From Rhodococcus rhodochrous (GTDB lineage Bacteria; Actinomycetota; Actinomycetes; Mycobacteriales; Mycobacteriaceae): DNA of 64,000 nucleotides. A program made the translations under genes and the position numbers. The DNA lies in NCBI RefSeq assembly GCF_900187265.1, contig NZ_LT906450.1, positions 4,393,444-4,457,443 on the forward strand. The letters run 5' to 3'. The notes under the pieces are model-generated. The model saw only the letters and a list, made by a program, of their open reading frames with translations, did not search any database and was not told where the DNA came from. Below are positions 1-21,110 of this stretch, piece by piece; positions within the stretch are counted from its first letter, which is position 1; every line of letters begins with the position of its first letter.

Positions 1-12089
<12,089 letters not shown>

Positions 12090-12299
12090 GCTCCCCTCGT
12101 CCTCCCGACACAATTCAGGACACGGGAAGTGCAGAACCCTCCCCTGTCATGCGATCGTGGACGGAGCCTCCCAACTCCACTGTCACGATCACCGTGCAGA
12201 AGTTTACTTACAGTCACTGTTACCCACCACTTGAACGGTCGGCCAGATCGAAATCGGGTTATCGTCTCGAGCGGAAACCACGAAGGGGGCACAAGCGGC

Positions 12300-14129
12300 G
12301 TGAACGATGTTACCGGTGAGTCAGTTTCGCCTGAACCGGGCCGACGCAGGGTGCGCAGGCGCCTGTCCGACGAGGAGATCGGAGCTCAGCGCAGGAAGCG
12401 CCGGCGCGTGCAGATCGGCTGCGGCGTAGGCGCACTCGTTGTCATCGGATTCATCGGCTGGCTGGGTTACGAAGGCCTGCAGGCGAAGTCGAACCTGGAG
12501 AAGGCGCAGGGCTTCGCGACGCAGGCGAAAGACGCACTGCTCGCGGGCGATAACGACAAGGCACGCATCGCAGCGGGCGACGCGGACCGCTACGCCCAGG
12601 ACGCCCAGAGTTCGGTCGACTCGGTGCCGTGGCGTATTGCCGGCGCCGTTCCATTCTTGGGGAGCCCGTTCGATTCCACTCGCCAGATGACCACCATTGT
12701 GAGTGGTCTCACAGAGCAGGTTCTCCTCCCCGCGGTCGACGCAGGCAGCGCCGTGTCCCCGGATCAGCTGATCTTGGATGGCGCACGAATCAATCTTGCG
12801 GCCCTCCGCGATGCTGCGCCCGTCCTCGAGACGACCTCTGCGGCGATCACCGACCTCGACGAGCAGGCCCAGAACGTCGACAGCACATGGCTCGGGCTGA
12901 TCGACGACGCGCGGGTCGACCTGCAGGAGCAGGTGTCCGAGTTGTCCGGACTACTGAACAACACCTCGCTCGCGGCGCAGATCGCGCCGGCAATGCTCGG
13001 CGCGGACGGTCCACGCAGTTATTTCATCGGTTTTCAAACCAACGCCGAAGCACGCGGCACTGGCGGCTTGCTCGGCGGCTTCGGTGTCGTGCGGGCCGCC
13101 GATGGAGCGGTAGCAGTGGACGACCTGTCCCGGCGCGACTTCCAACTGCCATATGAACCGATTGACCTGGGTCGCGATTTCAACCAGGCCTACGGCGCGA
13201 GCTCACCAACGACCCGAGCGGTAAATAGCAACGTCAGCTCGCACTTCCCTTACGCGGCCCAGATCTGGCAATCGATGTGGCGACAGGAAACTGGCGAGGA
13301 AGTCGATGGCGCGATCGCCACAGACCCCGTAGCGCTGAGTTACATCCTTGAAGCTGTCGGCCCTATCACCATGCCGGACGGGGAGAAGATTACTGCTGAC
13401 AACGTTGTTGAGCTTACGGAAGCCACAGCCTACAAACGCTTTGCAGACGACAACGATGCGCGGAAGCGCTACCTCGAAACAATTGCTGCGCGGGTGGTCG
13501 ACCGCATGACTGGAAGCATCTCGAACCCTCGCGCACTTCTGGAGGGACTTGGGCGAGCCGCCAGCGAGCGTCGCATCGCTGTGTGGAGTGCCAACCAGGA
13601 CGAACAGACCGTCCTAGAAACCACGCCGTTGGCCCACGCGGTTCCAGAAACCGACGCTCCGTACGCAGGCGTAGTCATCAATAACCTTGGTGGCAATAAG
13701 CTCGATTACTACCTACAGCGTCAAATCGAATACCGCGCCGAGGAATGCAATGGCGACCGTCGCGCATCTCAAGTTACGGTACGTCTCACAAACGCCTTAC
13801 CCGAGGGCGATTACACGACTTACGTAGCAGGTATGTTCGACAACCCCATCGGAGCACCGTTCGGCACCAATCTCACGGATCTCGCATTGCTTTCGACGAA
13901 CGGGTCTGACCTGAGAAAGGTCACCGTCGATGGGAAGCCTGTATTCACATACAAGGGAACTGAACGAGGTCACCCCATGTTCAACGTGCAGGTCCCCATT
14001 CCGCGAGGGCAAACAGTAGAAGTCAAATTTGAGCTGGACGAACCCATCGCTCGCGGGAGTGCCCTTGTTCCCATCCAGCCACTGGTGGATACGCCTGACG
14101 TCATTGTCGCCGTGCCCGAGTGCCACTAA
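12300..14129 (+). CDS. DUF4012 membrane-anchored protein
   Basis: A 609-residue protein. I chose GTG 12300 because GAAGGGGG lies about 11 bases upstream; an in-frame ATG at 12081 would overlap the NRPS start. An Arg/Lys-rich N-terminus (RRKRRRVQ) is followed by a single membrane helix (about residues 40-60) and a long extracytoplasmic domain typical of DUF4012 proteins, with the pattern FIGFQTNAEARGTGGLLGGF. The family has no established biochemical function; in actinomycetes it often lies near polysaccharide genes, as it does here (inference). It is transcribed divergently from the NRPS across 210 bp. Its TAA stop codon coincides with the target duplication of the adjacent IS5-family element, so the protein is intact but its native 3' flank has been displaced. 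Confidence 0.85.
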   Translation: MNDVTGESVSPEPGRRRVRRRLSDEEIGAQRRKRRRVQIGCGVGALVVIGFIGWLGYEGLQAKSNLEKAQGFATQAKDALLAGDNDKARIAAGDADRYAQDAQSSVDSVPWRIAGAVPFLGSPFDSTRQMTTIVSGLTEQVLLPAVDAGSAVSPDQLILDGARINLAALRDAAPVLETTSAAITDLDEQAQNVDSTWLGLIDDARVDLQEQVSELSGLLNNTSLAAQIAPAMLGADGPRSYFIGFQTNAEARGTGGLLGGFGVVRAADGAVAVDDLSRRDFQLPYEPIDLGRDFNQAYGASSPTTRAVNSNVSSHFPYAAQIWQSMWRQETGEEVDGAIATDPVALSYILEAVGPITMPDGEKITADNVVELTEATAYKRFADDNDARKRYLETIAARVVDRMTGSISNPRALLEGLGRAASERRIAVWSANQDEQTVLETTPLAHAVPETDAPYAGVVINNLGGNKLDYYLQRQIEYRAEECNGDRRASQVTVRLTNALPEGDYTTYVAGMFDNPIGAPFGTNLTDLALLSTNGSDLRKVTVDGKPVFTYKGTERGHPMFNVQVPIPRGQTVEVKFELDEPIARGSALVPIQPLVDTPDVIVAVPECH

Positions 14130-14996
14130 GAGCATGTCTCTTATGGCCTAGATCGTTTGTGCGGCATAATGCACTGCCGTGGTCGATGCGTTGTCTTCCC
14201 GGCTGGTACCGGATGCGTTGTGGGAGATCGTCGAACCGTTGCTGCCCGGATTCCGGGCGCGGCCCCAAGGCGGCGGCCGGGCGGCGATCGATGATCGGGC
14301 GGTGTTCACCGCGATCGTCTACGTGCTCACCAGCGGCTGTGCCTGGCGGCACCTGCCATCGTCGTTCGGGGTCAGCGTTCCGACCGCACACCGCCGCTTC
14401 ACCACCTGGGTTCGGGCCGGGGTGTTCGACGAGCTGCACCGCCGGGTCCTCGATCGGCTCGGTGCCGGTGGGGACCTGGACTGGTCCGCCGCGATCCTGG
14501 ACGCAGCGCACGTGCGGGCGAAAAGGGGGGCTCTCTGACCGGTCCCAGCCCGGTCGATCGAGGCAAGAACGGCTCGAAGATCCACATCCTCTCCGATGCC
14601 GACGGCATTCCCCTCGTCACGGCGGTGACCTCGGCGAACACCCACGACAGTGTCATGCTGCAACCCATGGTCGCTGCGATTCCGGCGGTGCGCTCACCTC
14701 GCGGTCCGCGGCGCCGCCGACCCGGCCGGTTGCGGGCGGACAAGGGTTACGACTATCCCGTGCACCGCCGGTGGCTGCGGGCCCGGGGCATCGTTCCGCG
14801 GATCGCCCGCCGCGGCGTCGACAGCAGCGAACGCCTCGGCCGTTACCGGTGGAAGATCGAACGCACCCTGGCTTGGCTGAGCGGCTATCGCCGGCTGACG
14901 ATGCGCTACGAACGTCACGGTGAGAACTTTGCTTCCTTTCTCCAACTCGCCGCTGCGCTGACCTGCTTCAAGAAACTCACCAAATGAGACGTGCTC
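14130..14996 (+). mobile_element. IS5-family insertion sequence (IS427-like group), 867 bp
   Basis: The terminal inverted repeats are GAGCATGTCTC (14130-14140) and GAGACGTGCTC (14986-14996), with one mismatch. A 3-bp duplication TAA flanks the element (14127-14129 and 14997-14999). The left TAA is the stop codon of the DUF4012 gene. The element contains one transposase read in two overlapping frames. Its length and short TSD fit the IS427 group of IS5. Confidence 0.9.
14179..14987 (+). CDS. IS5-family transposase, orfA/orfB joined by a -1 frameshift
   Basis: OrfA starts at GTG 14179 and stops at 14538. It carries the N-terminal domain (WEIVEPLLP, CAWRHLP) and the first catalytic Asp (DAAHVRAKRG). 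OrfB lies in the -1 frame and continues through KGGSLTGPSPVDRGKNGSKIH to 14987, with the second Asp (DKGYD) and the Glu (KIERTLAWL). The frames meet at the run AAAAGGGGGG near 14521, a plausible slippery site for programmed -1 frameshifting, which is the known mode for this IS group. The orfB stop overlaps the right inverted repeat. The full DDE set is present, so the element may still be active. Confidence 0.88.
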
Positions 14997-15297
14997 TAAT
15001 GGCTCGAAGGCTCCGTAACGGACGCCTACCTGCGGAGGCTGAGCCGGTGCATGGGTTATAGACCTATGCAGTCGCAAGTGCCGGTTCCGCTGCGAAGCGA
15101 AATCGAGCGTGGCCAGAAGGGTCGGTCAAGTTCCGTTGTGAGACCGCAAGGTAGGTCTCTCCCGGCTCTGTCGCTGGCCCTTCTACTGTGCCCATTCCAT
15201 CCGAAAGGTCAGACGACAAAACGCGCTAACGCGTTGCTGCGCCGAATGAGGACTGTCGACCGAGTTACCAACTCGCTCAGGACTTTCGGACCGAATC
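14997..15297. other. Intergenic remnant between IS5 and IS4 elements
   Basis: About 300 bp with no credible gene. It is presumably the original 3' flank of the DUF4012 gene. The only notable structure is a small inverted repeat (AACGCG, 4-base spacer, CGCGTT) near 15220. I see no terminator with a T-tract. Confidence 0.5.
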
Positions 15298-16541
15298 TGC
15301 TTAGGACCAACACCGTTCAGTTAAAGGGGTCTGCGGTATGATGTCGGCGTGCCGCGTAGTGGATGGGTGAAGCCGGAGTCGGATCATCGGTTGTCGGATC
15401 TGGTGTCGGTAGGGTTGTTGACCAGGGTGTTTCCTGCCGAGGTGGTCGACGAGGTGATCGCGGCGGCGGGGCGTACCGAGCAGCGGAGTCGGGCATTGCC
15501 GGCACGGGTGATGGCGTACTTCTCGATCGGGATGGCCCTGTATGCGCAGGAGTCCTACGAGGATGTGTTCGCGGCACTGACCGATGGATTGTCGTGGACT
15601 TCCGGGTGGTCGCAGTCATGGACTCCGCCGTCGAAATCAGGGATTTTCCAAGCTCGTTCACGGCTCGGTCACGAGCCGGTGCGGGATCTGTTCACCCGGG
15701 TTGCTCGCCCGCTCGCGGACCGCGAGACCCCCGGGTCCTGGCTGGCAGGGCGTCGGCTCGTGGCGATCGACGGTACCTGCCTGGATCTGCCCGACACGCC
15801 GGTCAACGCGGAGTACTTCGGTCGGCCGGGTTCGGGCCGGGGCGAGAAGTCCGCCTATCCGCAGGCCCGTGTCGTGGCGGTCGCCGAATGCGGCACCCAC
15901 GCGATGTTCGACGCAGAGGTCGGGCCCTGCACCACCTCGGAGGTCGCGATGGCCCGCGAGGTGATCGACCGGCTGCAACCGGGCGTGGTGCTGCTCGCCG
16001 ACCGGTACTTCTACGGGTTCGACCTGTGGGCCCGGGCCGCCGCGACGGGCGCGGACCTGCTGCGGCGGGTCAAGACGAATCTGCGGCCCACGCATGTGCA
16101 GACCCTGGCGGACGGGTCGTGGCTCGCCGAGATCACCGCGTCGGGGCCGGGCCGGAGCGCGAAGCAGCCACTGACGGTACGGGTGATCGAATACGCGCTC
16201 GACGACGGCCGCGAGAACCCCGAGCAGTACCGGCTGCTCACGACGATCCTCGATCCGGAGCAGGCCACCGCGACCGATCTCGCCTTCGCCTATGCGCAGC
16301 GGTGGGAGGTCGAGAACACCTTCGACGAACTGAAAACCCATCAGCGGGGCCCGCGGGCGGTGCTGCGTTCGCAGTCTCCCGAGTTGGTACTGCAAGAGAT
16401 CTGGGGGCATCTGTGTTGCCACTACGCGATCCGCACCCTGATGGTCGATGCCGCCCGCGCCGGGGGCCACGACCCGGACCGGATGTCCTTCGTCGCTGCC
16501 TTGCGGGTCACCCGCCGATCGCTGTCGCACAGCGCTTTTCC

Positions 16542-18002
16542 GGCTCTTCCGACTTGGCGGGGGTCTGGTGTGACCGATCGGAATCGTGTCGGTGATTGAT
16601 CGAGGGCTCGCGCCCTTGTGAACTGGGTGTTCTCTACGCATCCAGCAACAACAAAGGCGCGAGCATGTCCCAGAGTAGTTCAGTGCTGTTCGGCCTCGAC
16701 GGCGTCATCGTCGAGGCCGTGCAGATCCACCCCGACGGCACCCGCACGGTCCGGGTGGTCACCGCCCCACAGTGGGTGGGTGTGTGCCCGGTGTGCACGA
16801 CGACCTCGACCCACTCGAAGGGCTGGGTAACCACCCGCCCGCGCGACATCAAGATCGGCCGAGACCGCCCCTCGGTCGAATGGACGAAACGGAAATGGTT
16901 GTGCAGTAATAATTCCTGTGACCGCAGGTCATTCACGGAGTCGGTACCGCAGATCCCGCCTCGGGCCCGGATGACGACGCGGGCGAGGACGGAGATGGCA
17001 TTGGCGGTCCTCGACGACGACCGCTCGGTGAAGGCGGTCGCCGCGGCGTACGGCTGCACGTGGAACACCTGCCACAAGGCCGTGGTGGCGACCGCAGACG
17101 AGGTGCTCGACCCCGAACCCGAGCCGGTGCGCGTCCTGGGTATCGACGAAACCCGGCGCGGGAAGGCGAAATGGGAGACCTGCACCGACACCGGACGACG
17201 GTCGTGGGTGGACCGGTGGGACACCGGCCTGGTCGACCTCACGGGCGTTCAGGGCCTGTTGGCGCAGGTCAATGGGCGCACCTCCGCGGTGGTGACCGAC
17301 TGGTTCGCCGAGCGCGACCCCGACTGGAAGGCGCAGATCACCCACGTTGCGATCGATATGTCCTCGGTGTACGCGAAGGCGGTCCGCGAAGCACTGCCGC
17401 AGGCGCTGCTGGTCGTGGACCGATTCCACCTGGTCAAAAAGGCCAACGAGATGGTCGACACGGTCCGTCGCCGCGTCACCCAAGCCGAGCGAGGACGACG
17501 GGGCCGCAAGAGCGACGTCGAGTGGATCAATCGGCGCCGGCTGTTGCGGGCCGCGGAGCGGCTCACCGACGAGCAGCGAGCGACGTTGTTCGAGAAGCTG
17601 ACCTCCGCCGACCCCCACGGCGACATCGCCGCGGCATGGATCGCGAAAGAGCTGCTGCGAGATGTATTGTCCTGCACCGACCGTGGTGGTCTCCGATACG
17701 AAATCCGAGCTGCGCTGCACCGGTTCTACACGTTCTGCGCGGCGTGCCGGGTTCCGGAGATCGGGAAGTTGGCGGCGACGATCTCGGCGTGGCAGGAACC
17801 GATGATCCTCGCTATCACCACCGGCCTGTCCAACGCGCGTAGCGAGGGCTACAACAGGATCGTCAAACACGTCGGCCGGATCGCGTTCGGGTTCAGGACT
17901 CCGGAGAACCAGCGCCGGCGGGTACGGTGGGCCTGCACCCGCCAATCACGGCGGGCATCATCCAGTGCCAGGCAGTTACGCCCCTGCTAACTCGGAAGAG
18001 CC
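16542..18002 (+). mobile_element. ISL3-family insertion sequence nested in the IS4 element, 1461 bp
   Basis: The ends GGCTCTTCCGACTT (16542) and, inverted, GGCTCTTCCGAGTT (ending 18002) form the inverted repeats. A perfect 8-bp duplication GCTTTTCC flanks the element (16534-16541 and 18003-18010); 8 bp is the usual TSD length for ISL3. One transposase gene is inside. Confidence 0.92.
16665..17990 (+). CDS. ISL3-family transposase
   Basis: A 441-residue protein starting at ATG 16665 (MSQSSSVLFGLDG). An in-frame upstream ATG at 16596 is less likely because the family begins near this point. An N-terminal zinc finger (CPVC ... CSNNSCDRRSF) precedes a helix-turn-helix region and the DDE catalytic domain: Asp in VLGIDETRRG, Asp in VAIDMSSVYAKAV, and Glu in ARSEGYNRIVKHVGRIAFG. 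Length and motifs are complete, so this nested copy is probably functional and younger than the IS4 copy it sits in. Confidence 0.92.
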   Translation: MSQSSSVLFGLDGVIVEAVQIHPDGTRTVRVVTAPQWVGVCPVCTTTSTHSKGWVTTRPRDIKIGRDRPSVEWTKRKWLCSNNSCDRRSFTESVPQIPPRARMTTRARTEMALAVLDDDRSVKAVAAAYGCTWNTCHKAVVATADEVLDPEPEPVRVLGIDETRRGKAKWETCTDTGRRSWVDRWDTGLVDLTGVQGLLAQVNGRTSAVVTDWFAERDPDWKAQITHVAIDMSSVYAKAVREALPQALLVVDRFHLVKKANEMVDTVRRRVTQAERGRRGRKSDVEWINRRRLLRAAERLTDEQRATLFEKLTSADPHGDIAAAWIAKELLRDVLSCTDRGGLRYEIRAALHRFYTFCAACRVPEIGKLAATISAWQEPMILAITTGLSNARSEGYNRIVKHVGRIAFGFRTPENQRRRVRWACTRQSRRASSSARQLRPC

Positions 18003-18235
18003 GCTTTTCCCCCCTCACGACCGTAACGCCGTCACGCGATTGTGGCGGCGCGCCCTCGACGCACTCCTCCGCCGCGTCAACCCGCCGCGCCGGCCACGGT
18101 CCAACCCTCGCGTGGTCAAACGCAAGATCCTCAAGTGGCCGGCGAAACGGTCACACCACCAACATCATCCGCAACCCACCCACCCCGCGGAATGCAGCAT
18201 CCTCACGCCTAACTGAACTGTATTGTGCTTAGGAC

Positions 18236-18583
18236 CCATGGGAGCCGCAGGTACCGATAATTGAATCGCAGGAGATCCGCGTACGCCGGACGGTCGAGGA
18301 ATATCGCTCCGACTCGGATCGAGGACAGGATCTAGATCTGGCACGACCTCGAAATATCCTTGTCGATATGGGCGCGGGACGCGCAGGTTACCCCGGACCG
18401 AGATTTCCTTGATGGAGTCTCACGCCGGGGTTCCTCGTACAGCACGAAACCCAACACGCACCAAGCCAGCCATGGGCCGCCTATGACTGGAGTAACCGCA
18501 ACCATTTCTGGATTGGGTGCGCGAGACCGTCCAGCCAGTGAATGGGCGCGGCGTCCGTGCGGCCAACCTATCCTCGGCTGGAG
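18236..18583. other. Intergenic region between IS4 element and glycosyltransferase
   Basis: About 350 bp with no gene I can support. Short open frames here lack family resemblance and ribosome sites. It lies 3' to the polysaccharide operon and may hold decayed sequence. Confidence 0.5.
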
Positions 18584-19633
18584 TCAGGACCCAATGACGC
18601 CCACTGCCGACTCCATAACCTTTCGATGTTGCTCAGCCCACGCAGACAACGACCTGGCACTAAGCGCGTCCGACGGCAGCTCCCTGGGAGCACTCGACAG
18701 TGCCTGCGCAATCCCCTCGGCGAGCGCATCCGCGTCGGGATCAAAAAGGTAGCAACCCAGCGACGCAGCCTCGTCCGCCGCATGACAGTCGCGAGCCATC
18801 AACACATCAACACCGCCAGATCGGGCCTCGAGCATCACCATAGGGGAGCCCTCACGTGCTTTTCTTCCTGACGGAATGACAACGAGTCCCGCACCTGCGT
18901 AGACAGAGGACATGGCAGCTACATTGCCCAAGAATCTCACATTCGCCGGAGCGAGACCTTCCAAGCGAGTTCGATCCGGCCCGTCTCCAGCGATTACGAA
19001 TTCGATGTGCTTAAGTCTGGCTGCCGCAGCGAGCAGCAAATCGACACGCTTATACTCGTGCAGACGACCCGCAAAGAGAACATAGCCACTCCCGGCGTCT
19101 TCGGCCCGGTTGAAATCCGCTCCTCCAACAAACGGATTATTTATCAGCACAGAAGATATACCCGACTCCCGCAGCGACGCCTCAACACCCTGACTGATAG
19201 CCACAACCGAGCATTTCTGCGCTTGCCATGCGTAAATCTTTCGTCCCACAACAGGAAGGTTGTCAGGAATAGGACCGTGTTCCGTCCACATCACCGGAAT
19301 CCCTCGTCTAGATAGCGCACGGGGAAGGGTCAGCTTTTCCTTGAAATACTGGACATGAACGAGATCGGGACCAAACTCATCGATCGCTCGAAGCGTCTCC
19401 CTCACGGAAAGAGCCGCATCGATCCCCTGCTTGACCAAAGGCGACCGTCGGGTCAGTTTTGGTGTCACGCCCGCTTCAACACACTCACCTAGATCGGGCG
19501 TCCAATCTGGAAGGGAACCGATCAACCGTGCTTCGACGCTCCAACTGGACTTCAATTCGGCGTAGAGCCTGTATAAATACTGCTCGGCCCCTCCGGGGGT
19601 CTCCGAACTAGCCACGACCGCGACCTTCAACAT
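18584..19633 (-). CDS. Glycosyltransferase family 4 (GT-B)
   Basis: About 350 residues. I chose ATG 19633 (MLKVAVVASSETPGGAEQYL) because this is where the GT4 fold begins; an in-frame ATG 12 codons earlier adds an unlikely tail. The N-terminal Rossmann half has the acceptor loop PGGAEQY. The C-terminal half has the nucleotide-sugar motifs LFAGRLHEYKRVDLLLAAA and VIAGDGPDRTRLEG, and a partly altered E-x7-E region (REGSPMVMLEA). It probably adds one sugar to the lipid-linked repeat unit at the cytoplasmic face. It is the last gene of the minus-strand EPS operon. Confidence 0.85.
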   Translation of the reverse strand: MLKVAVVASSETPGGAEQYLYRLYAELKSSWSVEARLIGSLPDWTPDLGECVEAGVTPKLTRRSPLVKQGIDAALSVRETLRAIDEFGPDLVHVQYFKEKLTLPRALSRRGIPVMWTEHGPIPDNLPVVGRKIYAWQAQKCSVVAISQGVEASLRESGISSVLINNPFVGGADFNRAEDAGSGYVLFAGRLHEYKRVDLLLAAAARLKHIEFVIAGDGPDRTRLEGLAPANVRFLGNVAAMSSVYAGAGLVVIPSGRKAREGSPMVMLEARSGGVDVLMARDCHAADEAASLGCYLFDPDADALAEGIAQALSSAPRELPSDALSARSLSAWAEQHRKVMESAVGVIGS

Positions 19634-19693
19634 AAACTCGTTCCCATCAATGTAAACATCCGTTTCCAACGGAGAGAAAATGATATACCTAGC

Positions 19694-20992
19694 CTAAAGA
19701 CGCGAAATGCTCTTATTGTTCGTTGCAGCGACCGGTCCGAGTCTATTAGGCTCTCGCCGCGTAAGCGACCGAAATACGTCCAGCAAAATTGCAGCCCCAC
19801 CGATAATGACAGTCAGAACCAAGCCGTAGTAGATATCGAACGCCGATCCGCCGAGCAACATTCGAAAAACAACCACCATGACAATAGCCAACCAGAGTTG
19901 ACGACGGAACGTCTGAACCAAGGCCGATGTGACGAAAAAGAACACTGCGAACAATAGCAATGCCGACACGTAACCACCTGTAGCGAGACGCAGGTATCCC
20001 ATCATTGATAGGAACTGCCCACTCGAGCGGTAACCTAGATACTTCGAGCTTACTTCGACGGATATCGACGCCGGCTTGTCTTCCCAAATAGCCCTGGGGA
20101 TGAACGTAGTAACCGGGGAAAGCAAATCAAAAGGTCGCGCGGGTTCACGATGGGCGATTTTGTCGACGAACCTATAGCCGTCCAGCGTGTCGACACCCGC
20201 CGCATACACTGCGCGTACCGGGTCGTCGGCCATATCTGCGAAAATCTCCGACGCCGTCAGGCCATGGCCTCTCACAACATTTGCGCGCATCTGCGACATA
20301 AATGCGGCCGACCCAATAGCAAGGACCCCTACGATCAGAACGCTAGCGAGTACCTTTCTACTGTATATGCGATTTCGAACAACCAAACCCGACGCCAGTG
20401 CGATGAGAATTACGAATAACGGGCTGCGTACATTCTCAACGACGAGGAACGCTGTCCCAAGACCAAGTAAGATCCACATCTTACGACTATTAAATCCGCC
20501 GTAAAACGCGATGATTGCGAGACCGCATACCAAGCATGTCCGAAGAAGAACCAATAATCCCTGACCCTCTGCGGCACGGTTCTCGAGCTCGGCGGGAAAG
20601 ACAACTGTAGCGATAGCACCGACACAAACCAAGAAGATCGAAATCGATTTCCAGTCGCCGATGGAATGCTTGCTTTCTTTCGCATGTCGACGGGAAAATA
20701 CGTAGACGGCCAAGATCTCCATCGCCAGCACAACGATGAGCTCGATGAACCACAACCATGCTAGAGAATCGACCTCCGCAGCACTAGGCAGCGAAGTGAC
20801 CCCAGCGGTTAGAATCTTGCTATCAATTTTTCCCTGAGATTGCAGCACCGCCGGCACCCATAAACAGAATAGATACATGACAGCGGCAAGGCTGGAAACT
20901 AAGGCATTGGAGACCACACCAGCTCTGTAGCATGAGACCAGTCGCACCAGGACAAAAAGTGTCAACGCTCCAAGGGCGAGTTGTGCGCTCAT
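19694..20992 (-). CDS. Wzy-like O-antigen/capsule polymerase (multi-pass membrane protein)
   Basis: A 432-residue, strongly hydrophobic protein with about ten predicted membrane helices. It has a large extracytoplasmic loop between the helices near residues 240 and 330 (SQMRANVVRGHG ... PFDLLSPVTTFIPRAIW). Such loops with conserved Arg are a hallmark of Wzy/O-antigen ligase-type polymerases, although primary sequence conservation in the family is low. Its position between a flippase and a glycosyltransferase supports the role of polymerising undecaprenyl-linked repeat units. Some uncertainty remains: it could be a ligase-like or uncharacterised EpsG-type protein. Confidence 0.72.
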   Translation of the reverse strand: MSAQLALGALTLFVLVRLVSCYRAGVVSNALVSSLAAVMYLFCLWVPAVLQSQGKIDSKILTAGVTSLPSAAEVDSLAWLWFIELIVVLAMEILAVYVFSRRHAKESKHSIGDWKSISIFLVCVGAIATVVFPAELENRAAEGQGLLVLLRTCLVCGLAIIAFYGGFNSRKMWILLGLGTAFLVVENVRSPLFVILIALASGLVVRNRIYSRKVLASVLIVGVLAIGSAAFMSQMRANVVRGHGLTASEIFADMADDPVRAVYAAGVDTLDGYRFVDKIAHREPARPFDLLSPVTTFIPRAIWEDKPASISVEVSSKYLGYRSSGQFLSMMGYLRLATGGYVSALLLFAVFFFVTSALVQTFRRQLWLAIVMVVVFRMLLGGSAFDIYYGLVLTVIIGGAAILLDVFRSLTRREPNRLGPVAATNNKSISRL

Positions 20993-21110
20993 GTGGCGGC
21001 TCCATTGCGTGCTGTCGGGGCGATCCGATTGTTTGAAGAACTTTCATCAAACGCATACATCAAGTAGTTGGCACACCCATCCGAGTGACGAGCAACAGCG
21101 CTCCCGACAA

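Larger units (their letters stand above)
15349..18216 (+). pseudogene. IS4-family transposase, split by ISL3 insertion
   Basis: The N-terminal part (GTG 15349 to 16541, about 397 codons) has the DDE landmarks VAIDGTCLDLPDTP, LLADRYFYGF and the YAQRWEVENTFDELK motif holding the catalytic Glu. The missing C-terminus lies beyond the ISL3 element at 18011-18216 (PHDRNAVTRLWRRALDALL, then NPRVVKRKILKWPAKR). Rejoining the parts across the 8-bp TSD does not restore the frame. The left part reads GCT TTT CC, while the C-terminal part needs TTC CCC CCT. A one-base change in the T4/C6 homopolymer therefore probably accompanied or preceded the insertion. The transposase is non-functional. Confidence 0.85.
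15308..18225 (+). mobile_element. IS4-family insertion sequence, interrupted by an ISL3-family element
   Basis: The left end CAACACCGTTCAGTTA (15308) and the inverse of the right end, CAATACAGTTCAGTTA (ending 18225), are imperfect inverted repeats. A perfect 10-bp target duplication TGCTTAGGAC flanks the element at 15298-15307 and 18226-18235. Removing the inserted ISL3 element and one copy of its TSD leaves about 1,449 bp, a normal IS4-family size. Confidence 0.9.
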
